The position numbers and the translations under genes are program-made. From assembly GCA_964641545.1 (NCBI GenBank), contig CAZXLT010000003.1, forward strand, positions 28,497 through 92,496: 64,000 bases of DNA. Reading direction: 5' to 3'. The notes under the pieces are model-generated. The model saw nothing but the letters and a program-made list of their open reading frames with translations, had not been told where the DNA came from and searched no databases. This stretch comes from CAZXLT01 sp964641545 (lineage in GTDB: Bacteria; Patescibacteriota; Saccharimonadia; Saccharimonadales; AWTP1-31). This document shows, one piece after another, positions 59,334 to 64,000 of this stretch; within the stretch, counting starts at the first letter, position 1; every line of letters begins with the position of its first letter.

Positions 59334-59361
59334 ATTGTACTGAGTCATATGGTTTTTGCAA
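59334..59361 (-). promoter_or_regulatory. ZIP transporter promoter
   Basis: TTGCAA (59356-59361), a 16-nt spacer and TACAAT (59334-59339) on the minus strand. The leader is about 24 nt with SD AAAGGAA. The -35 hexamer is the same one used on the plus strand by the regulator gene. Confidence 0.75.
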
Positions 59362-59383
59362 ATTTGTCGCAATTTAGTAAAAT
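59356..59383 (+). promoter_or_regulatory. Fur-family gene promoter
   Basis: TTGCAA (59356-59361), a 16-nt spacer and TAAAAT (59378-59383), whose end is exactly 6 nt before ATG 59390. TTGCAA is self-complementary, so it serves both divergent promoters. Overlapping partial dyads (TTGC-N9-GCAA; AAATT-N6-AATTT) around 59357-59376 are candidate regulator sites. Confidence 0.75.
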
Positions 59384-59389
59384 ATTGCA

Positions 59390-59818
59390 ATGGTTATTGA
59401 TGATTTTAAAAGTAGTCTCAAAAAAAGTGGCAACAGCGTGACTACTGCCCGCATAGGTGTGTTTTCGGCGCTAGCCCAACACGGTCCTATTGCTCCCGCC
59501 CGACTCGCAGAGTTGCTTACAACAGCGCATGACCGCGCAAGTGTGTACCGTACAATTTCATTATTCGAAGAGCTAGGGTTTGTTCGTCGTGTTCCCATGG
59601 GATGGAAATACTTGGTTGAGTTAAGCGATATGTTCAGTCATCATCATCATCACCTTGTATGCACGCGCTGCCAAATATCTGTGGAGATTGAGGATGACCT
59701 AGTACTTGAGTCAGCAATTAAAAAAATGACTAAAAATTATGGATTTTCTGATCTGAAACACGAACTCGAAATAAGTGGGGTTTGCAAAACGTGCTTTAAA
59801 AACATGGAACCCCGATGA
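59390..59818 (+). CDS. Fur-family metal-responsive regulator (probably Zur-like)
   Basis: The 142-aa protein has the winged-helix N-half (TTARIGVFSALAQHGPIAPARLAELL, ASVYRTISLFEELGFVRR), a His-rich metal site (SHHHHHLVCTRCQ) and paired CxxC motifs (CTRC, CKTC) that bind structural zinc. Divergence from a ZIP transporter suggests it senses zinc and represses uptake (Zur), but Fur, Mur or PerR activity cannot be excluded. It is probably autoregulated through the shared promoter region. Confidence 0.88.
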   Translation: MVIDDFKSSLKKSGNSVTTARIGVFSALAQHGPIAPARLAELLTTAHDRASVYRTISLFEELGFVRRVPMGWKYLVELSDMFSHHHHHLVCTRCQISVEIEDDLVLESAIKKMTKNYGFSDLKHELEISGVCKTCFKNMEPR

Positions 59819-59861
59819 TTAACCGAGGTTCTTTGGAAGCCTCACACTTCCACTATCTAGC

Positions 59862-60494
59862 TTATGCTCGTCGCCTACGTTTTGCAAGCAATTTTTCGTC
59901 AAAAAAGTAGAGCCACGCGAGCCCTCCTACCAATGCACCGCCGAAGATGTCCAGAGGAAAATGCATGCCTAGAAATATACGACTTAGATATACCAAAAAT
60001 AGCAAAACATAAACATATTGGTGATAAGCACGTGGAAGAATTTTTAGTGCAAACATAGCAAGAAGAGTAGCTAATGCTGCGTGCCCAGACGGAAACCCAT
60101 AGCCACCACGCGTAAACATATCTTGTGGTGTTACATCAGTAAGTGCTACAGATGGTCGTGGACGTGCAACAACGCGTTTCAGCAACTCGGTCAATATAAA
60201 CGAAGCGCCAGCGGCCGTCGCAAGTCGCGTTGCTAGATCTTTGCTTTTCTGTTTATACGTCCAGACAACTGCAACAACTGCAGCGAAGACAGACCCCAGC
60301 TGTGTTATGAGAAGCAAAATTGGCCACAAGATTACTGGCCAATGATATACACTGAGCAAAATTGATTTTTCGATTTCAGGAATTCCGGTTCGCGCTAGTA
60401 GCCCAAGAATTAAAAGCATTAGTGCCAAGGATCGAATGGTTTTCTTACGATACTCAGTGTGTTCTATTGATAACCCACCTGTCATGGTGGTCAT
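59862..60494 (-). CDS. PAP2 family membrane phosphatase
   Basis: The 210-aa integral membrane protein carries the three PAP2 motifs: KRVVARPRPS, PSGHA and SRIFLGMHFPLDI, with about six membrane helices. Such enzymes dephosphorylate phosphatidate or undecaprenyl pyrophosphate, recycling lipid carrier for wall synthesis. ATG 60494, or ATG 60485, which lies 9 nt after TATACA, is the start. It follows metK by 24 nt on the same strand. Confidence 0.92.
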   Translation of the reverse strand: MTTMTGGLSIEHTEYRKKTIRSLALMLLILGLLARTGIPEIEKSILLSVYHWPVILWPILLLITQLGSVFAAVVAVVWTYKQKSKDLATRLATAAGASFILTELLKRVVARPRPSVALTDVTPQDMFTRGGYGFPSGHAALATLLAMFALKILPRAYHQYVYVLLFLVYLSRIFLGMHFPLDIFGGALVGGLAWLYFFDEKLLAKRRRRA

Positions 60495-60518
60495 TGTATA
60501 TCAGCAACTGGTCAGCCG

Positions 60519-61634
60519 CTAGTCTTGTATCTGCTCCCAGGGCAAAGCCTCTTTGCCAAAGTGACCGTACGCGCTGGTTTGCTGGTAAATGGGTCGTCGA
60601 AGATCCAACTTCTCGACTATTCCCCGTACCGAAGTATCGATCAGCGACTCTGCAAATGCCTCAATGTCTTCCTGACTTTTGGTTCCAGTGCCAAACACGT
60701 CTATGGTTTTCATGAGAGGCTTTGGTTTTCCAATTACATACGCTAACCCTACTTCGCATTTTGTTGCCAAACCTTTTGCAACAATGTTCTTTGCAATAAA
60801 GCGTGCTGCATACGCACCGCTACGGTCCACTTTGCTTGGATCTTTTCCACTAAACGCGCCGCCGCCCACACGGGCATAGCCACCATAGGTATCAACCACA
60901 ATTTTGCGGCCGGTAAGTCCTGCATCGCTTTCTGGCCCCGGGATGTGCCATGTACCAGTACCGTTCACAATGAGCTGATTCTGGTTGATGGAATAGCCAT
61001 ATTTGGCTAGAACTGGTGTCACCACCTGCTCAAAGATAGCTTGCGCAACGGTTTCATCATCAACGTCTTCGCTATGCGCTGTTGCAATAACCACCGTTTC
61101 GATTCCAGTAGGCTTAGCATCCTCGTAACGAACCGTCACCTGGCTTTTACCGTCGGGCCGTATGTAATTTAAGATGTTCTTCTCACGTACCTCATCGAGT
61201 CGTCTTGTTAGCGAATGGGCGACCGCAACCGGTAGCGGCATTAGCTCTGGCGTCTCGTTGACAGCAAACCCAAACATCATACCCTGATCGCCAGCCCCTG
61301 TGTCGTCATTCGTCCCTTGAGCAATCTCTGGTGACTGCTGATGGATATTATTTTCAAAATCTGATTCTAGCGAGAATCCCCAGTCAGGGTTGGTGTAGCC
61401 TAATTCTTTGATAGTTGCGCGGACAATCTCTTCAAAATCAATTTTTGCAGTTGTGTTAATTTCGCCGAACAGCGCCACACGATTCGCGCCGGCAACGGTT
61501 TCAATTCCAGTCCGTGCGTGGGGATCTTCTTTTAGAATTGCATCGAGTAGTGCGTCACTAATACGATCTGCTATCTTGTCTGGGTGACCGGCGCAAACCG
61601 ATTCACTCGTAAATAATGTAACTGACTTTGGCAT
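60519..61634 (-). CDS. metK: S-adenosylmethionine synthetase
   Basis: MetK makes S-adenosylmethionine from ATP and methionine. The 371-aa enzyme has FTSESVCAGHPDKIADRISDA, GAGDQGMMFGFA, the P-loop-like GGGAFSGKDPSKVDRS and the DTYGGYARVGGG blocks of the family. It is complete, with SD AAAGGA 7 nt before ATG 61634. Upstream lies a SAM-I/IV-type riboswitch whose hairpin can hide this SD, so the enzyme is likely repressed by its own product. The SpoU methyltransferase in the window is one user of SAM. Confidence 0.96.
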   Translation of the reverse strand: MPKSVTLFTSESVCAGHPDKIADRISDALLDAILKEDPHARTGIETVAGANRVALFGEINTTAKIDFEEIVRATIKELGYTNPDWGFSLESDFENNIHQQSPEIAQGTNDDTGAGDQGMMFGFAVNETPELMPLPVAVAHSLTRRLDEVREKNILNYIRPDGKSQVTVRYEDAKPTGIETVVIATAHSEDVDDETVAQAIFEQVVTPVLAKYGYSINQNQLIVNGTGTWHIPGPESDAGLTGRKIVVDTYGGYARVGGGAFSGKDPSKVDRSGAYAARFIAKNIVAKGLATKCEVGLAYVIGKPKPLMKTIDVFGTGTKSQEDIEAFAESLIDTSVRGIVEKLDLRRPIYQQTSAYGHFGKEALPWEQIQD

Positions 61635-61635
61635 T

Positions 61636-61671
61636 AAAAAATCCTTTCGTGTACTTACCGCGGAAAGGATT
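61636..61671 (-). promoter_or_regulatory. Expression platform of the metK riboswitch (SD-sequestering/terminator hairpin)
   Basis: A perfect 9-bp stem AATCCTTTC/GAAAGGATT (61640-61648 with 61663-61671) with a 14-nt loop includes the metK SD AAAGGA in its 3' arm and is followed by a T-run. It may therefore act as both a ribosome-blocking hairpin and an intrinsic terminator. Confidence 0.8.
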
Positions 61672-61674
61672 CGA

Positions 61675-61786
61675 ACATGAATATCTTCCCGCTAACTTTT
61701 CTGGCGGCTAGATGGAGCACCTTGTCGAAGACTGGTTGCCGGCAGGTCGACGAGCTAGATCTCTCGCTGCACTCTTTATACTTAGA
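61675..61786 (-). ncRNA. SAM-I/IV-clan riboswitch upstream of metK
   Basis: The minus-strand leader holds the conserved core of the SAM-I/SAM-IV family: GAGTGCAGCGAG, CTGCCGGCAACC and CAAGGTGC. P2 pairs GCAG-CGAG with CTCG-(TCGAC)-CTGC, and its loop AGATCTAG can pair four bases with ATCT after P3 as a pseudoknot. P3 pairs ACC-GTC with GAC-GGT, P4 CCGC with GCGG, and P1 AGTAT with ATATT weakly. A helical platform then sequesters the metK SD. Whether it is the SAM-I, SAM-IV or variant subclass cannot be decided by eye. Confidence 0.83.
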
Positions 61787-61835
61787 TTGTTAATGGATCT
61801 ATGATATCACTCAGCCGCAGCGGGATCAAATGCTG

Positions 61836-63752
61836 CTATTTCTGCACCTTTGTTGGAGCGGATTCCGCTATGAACGCCTCGAGCGATCCAAACATATCAA
61901 CAATATCTCCAAGAAATGGCGACAGCCCGTACCTATCTAATGTGCGTAATGTTTCAACGCCGCGGTCAATCGTAAAGCCATCCCCACTTGTACCCAACTT
62001 ACGGCCGAAGAAAATGTAATCAGCACGCTCCCAGGCCAACGTAACTCGTGACTTGCGAAACATTTCACTCAGATACTCCACCCTCACGCCTTGTTGATCT
62101 AATCCATAGAGCAGCTTGAGCCTATCACGACACTGCTCCTCAAACTCTTCAGTTGGTTCAAAGTCACGAGCAACATAATTAAATACTTGTTCTCCAAAAC
62201 CAACCTCCTGTGTCAAAGCAGTTCGTCTTTGTACGTATTCTGGCACCGCAGCACGTACTGCCGCAGTAAATTGTTTATAGGAACTTGGCTTATAAGCACC
62301 AGGCTTTACTTTTACGGACCTGAGTGCTTTAAAATCCTCAAGGGGCAACATATTACCGTCGTTTGCTAGTGCGTACTGTACGCCATGCGTCACAAATTCA
62401 GCTTCTGACCACTCACGGGGATCGGGCAGACCAAGACGAACATTAAAATCGTCTATGGTGCCGAATCTTCCTTGTGCCATTTTAAATGTAAGACTTTCGC
62501 TATTATTAAAATCCTCAGTTTGTAGCCGCTTTACACCAGTTGCACCAAGGAGTCGCAGCCCCTCTTGTAGGACAGCACGATTACTTATACGCCTCGCTGC
62601 AACGTTCTTATCTGGCTCCTGACCAATAAGCGACTGATAATGCGCAAGCGGTGCGTTGTAATGGTCCCATACTTGATGTTCTGAAGGTCCAATGTTTAAT
62701 ACACTAGCTTCACGCAGCACCTTGTACCCCACGTATGCCGGCTCCTCTGGGGTGCCTGCTGCGTGGCTAAGCCAAATACCGTTATCTATCCAGTCTTGCT
62801 CGCTCCAACGCTCAAGCGTGTAGTCTGTAACAAACCCAATAGCGTCTTGATATCTTGTCATTTGACCCTTAAACCCAGAGAGAGCCGAGCTTGGTGGCGG
62901 GCAAAGATCAACCTCACTAAAACGCTGTATATCGTCTTTTGTAGGCATGACAGGTTTGTCGGGCGTTCCCAGCATGTGGCTTAGCCAAATACCATTTTCA
63001 ATGTATTTCTGCCGATCCCAAGTCTCGTAACCAAGTTCTCGTTTTCTCACGGCAAAACCAAGTGCCCTTTGATAATCAGCAATTGTCCCAAAGTGCTCTC
63101 TAATTGCTACGACCGACGGGCTGACTCTAACAGCCGAACCAGCTTCGATTGACACCTTTGTAGGCATGACAGGTTTGTCGGGTGTTCCCAGCATGTGGCT
63201 CAGCCAAATACCGTTATCTATCCAGTCTTGGTCAGTCCATCTCTCATAGGTTGCAGACGTAACAAAGCCGAGCTTATCTTGATAGTTTGCAATTGAGCCG
63301 AACTTTTGTGCGATTCTATCATAGGCCGGGCTTATATATAGTCCCGATGCCTGGTCTAGAGTCGGTTGCTCGGGCATTACTGGGTGCTCAGGTGTTCCCA
63401 GCATGTGGCTCAGCCAAATACCATTTTCAATCCACTGCCGTTCTGACCAGCCCTCTCTGGTTCCAGGCATGACAAAGCCGATTTCCTCCTGTAACGCGGC
63501 AATGCCACCAACGACCTTTTCCACCACATACCTACTACATCCATTACCCGCCAAAGCAGCTGCTCGTATATGGTGTTTTGTTGGAGGAATAGGCGATCCA
63601 TCTTCCAAGCTATTAGCAATACTTAAGTAGGTGCCAAAAGCAATTACATCGGCACGGGGGCTTGTTACGGTGAGCTGATTAAAGTCTTGTTGACCCAAAT
63701 CAGACCAAGCCTCTGCCCCGTGCGACAACGGAAATGGCAAAACGGTATTCAT
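61836..63752 (-). CDS. Tandem-repeat protein of unknown function (about seven ~70-residue units)
   Basis: The 638-aa soluble protein is mostly tandem repeats. Units begin near residues 40, 111, 181, 254 and 325, with degenerate ones near 395 and 455. The shared core is W-(D/E)-NGIWLSHMLGTPDKPVMPT, then I-x-x-SPS, ending FGTIADYQRALGF. Each unit has 2-3 helices with conserved Gly/Pro and aromatics, a layout that recalls homing-endonuclease-associated DNA-binding repeats, but this is a resemblance, not a match. A unique C-terminal ~110 residues (CRDRLKLLYGLDQQG, ERADYIFFGRKLG, LGDIVDMFGSLEAF) is unrecognised. No signal peptide or membrane helix. TATAAT ends 8 nt before ATG 63752. Confidence 0.78.
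   Translation of the reverse strand: MNTVLPFPLSHGAEAWSDLGQQDFNQLTVTSPRADVIAFGTYLSIANSLEDGSPIPPTKHHIRAAALAGNGCSRYVVEKVVGGIAALQEEIGFVMPGTREGWSERQWIENGIWLSHMLGTPEHPVMPEQPTLDQASGLYISPAYDRIAQKFGSIANYQDKLGFVTSATYERWTDQDWIDNGIWLSHMLGTPDKPVMPTKVSIEAGSAVRVSPSVVAIREHFGTIADYQRALGFAVRKRELGYETWDRQKYIENGIWLSHMLGTPDKPVMPTKDDIQRFSEVDLCPPPSSALSGFKGQMTRYQDAIGFVTDYTLERWSEQDWIDNGIWLSHAAGTPEEPAYVGYKVLREASVLNIGPSEHQVWDHYNAPLAHYQSLIGQEPDKNVAARRISNRAVLQEGLRLLGATGVKRLQTEDFNNSESLTFKMAQGRFGTIDDFNVRLGLPDPREWSEAEFVTHGVQYALANDGNMLPLEDFKALRSVKVKPGAYKPSSYKQFTAAVRAAVPEYVQRRTALTQEVGFGEQVFNYVARDFEPTEEFEEQCRDRLKLLYGLDQQGVRVEYLSEMFRKSRVTLAWERADYIFFGRKLGTSGDGFTIDRGVETLRTLDRYGLSPFLGDIVDMFGSLEAFIAESAPTKVQK
62740..63440 (-). repeat. 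Four direct DNA repeats within the tandem-repeat gene
   Basis: Segments near 62740-62800, 62942-63005, 63164-63230 and 63373-63438 share long near-identical stretches (CCCAGCATGTGGCT, AGCCAAATACC, ATCCAGTCTTG). They are spaced about 200-220 nt (the protein unit length), the two at 62942 and 63164 being most alike, which suggests recent duplication or gene conversion. Confidence 0.85.
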
Positions 63753-63760
63753 TTATGCAT

Positions 63761-63766
63761 ATTATA
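63761..63766 (-). promoter_or_regulatory. -10 box (TATAAT) of the tandem-repeat protein gene
   Basis: A consensus TATAAT ends 8 nt before ATG 63752, with no Shine-Dalgarno. Confidence 0.55.
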
Positions 63767-63884
63767 TCACTAATTTGCTTTTTTCGCTTCTTGTAGTCTT
63801 CACTGATTTTTTATACGATCGGTTACTGTTGAGCGGACATGGTACTAATGCATTCATTAAAAACCACACAACGCGCCTAACAAC

Positions 63885-63913
63885 TGTTAATTTTTCGCTC
63901 TTTAGGATATAAT
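63885..63913 (+). promoter_or_regulatory. tRNA-Gln promoter
   Basis: TATAAT (63908-63913) with a weak TGTTAA 17 nt upstream; transcription should begin a few nt before the tRNA. The remaining 63767-63884 shows only A/T-rich spacer between divergent units. Confidence 0.6.
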
Positions 63914-63926
63914 CACCTCCTGTTAA

Positions 63927-64000
63927 TGGGGATTGGCCAAGTGGTAAGGCACCGGGTTCTGGTCCCGAGATCGGGGGTTCGAATCCCTCATCCCCAGCCA
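63927..64000 (+). tRNA. tRNA-Gln (anticodon CTG)
   Basis: The 74-nt cloverleaf has acceptor TGGGGAT/ATCCCCA, D-arm GCC/GGC, anticodon loop TTCTGGT (anticodon CTG), T-arm with TTCGAAT loop, discriminator G and an encoded CCA. Position 27-43 of the anticodon stem is a C-A mismatch. It reads CAG codons. With GatCAB in the window, it is expected to be charged first with glutamate and then amidated. Confidence 0.95.

Noticed and set aside
59797..59830. Imperfect GAACCCCG/CGAGGTTC hairpin at the end of the Fur-family gene as a terminator
   Set aside because: The 5' arm lies inside the coding region and only TTT follows, so it is too weak to call.
62740..63440. Regularly spaced direct repeats that could look like a CRISPR array
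   Set aside because: The spacing (~200-220 nt) is the length of one protein repeat, the whole interval is an open coding frame, and the copies are not identical 25-40-nt units.
1..64000. Recoding of TGA as glycine, as in Gracilibacteria and SR1
   Set aside because: TGA closes several genes at the expected family length (for example the Fur-family regulator, rpiB and the phosphodiesterase), and no gene needs read-through of TGA.

Overview
The window looks like part of the small genome of a Patescibacteria (CPR) member, most probably Candidatus Saccharibacteria (TM7). This rests on gene content and architecture, not on a database search. The pointers are dense, short-gapped genes; GatCAB with no glutaminyl-tRNA synthetase in view; a split transketolase; a DUF5665 protein; a DUF2207 protein with a glycine tail; a lone PilB-type ATPase; and few biosynthetic genes. 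The standard code is used: TGA ends several genes, so this is not a Gracilibacteria/SR1-type genome. No stretch longer than 300 bases lacks a gene.

Layout. 1-6041 (minus): radA, a membrane-anchored HExxH protein, clpC under a CIRCE operator, and nusA behind a terminator-like leader hairpin. 6173-13089: M1 aminopeptidase (plus), yraN/rnhB/rplS (minus), malic enzyme (plus), pilB (minus). 13145-14879 (plus): SpoU methyltransferase and a CAP-domain surface protein. 14891-20425 (minus): dnaE, three small membrane proteins, galU. 20445-23974 (minus): gatC-gatA-unknown-gatB, translationally coupled. 23995-26966 (minus): an unknown protein with a HerA/VirB4-like ATPase. 27063-31827: alpha/beta hydrolase (plus), uvrB, LOG-like protein and a 413-aa unknown.

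31869-40159 is a central-carbon block: PfkB kinase, class II aldolase, split transketolase, ribulose-phosphate epimerase, RpiB, GAPDH, Nudix and pyrophosphatase. Together they give the non-oxidative pentose phosphate route and lower glycolysis. 40212-43510: phosphodiesterase, flavin reductase, thioredoxin reductase, glutaredoxin and FKBP isomerase (redox and folding). 43559-48025: an acetylglutamate kinase-acetyltransferase fusion, Nudix, ABC exporter and a PglC-like sugar transferase. 48084-53732 (minus): pheS-cupin-pheT-DUF2207. 53800-56833 (plus): YajQ, a glycoside hydrolase and alanine racemase. 57215-59818: rmuC, a ZIP transporter and a divergent Fur-family regulator. 59862-64000: PAP2 phosphatase, metK under a SAM-I/IV-type riboswitch, a large tandem-repeat protein, and tRNA-Gln(CUG), which supplies the substrate of the GatCAB pathway.

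Two things stand out. First, most genes that begin a transcription unit have a clear -10 hexamer ending 6-10 nt before the start codon, so transcription should begin at or next to that codon (leaderless mRNA); genes inside operons instead have Shine-Dalgarno sites or ATGA overlaps. Second, the 638-aa protein at 61836-63752 is built of about seven tandem ~70-residue units of unknown function that vaguely resemble homing-endonuclease-associated repeats.
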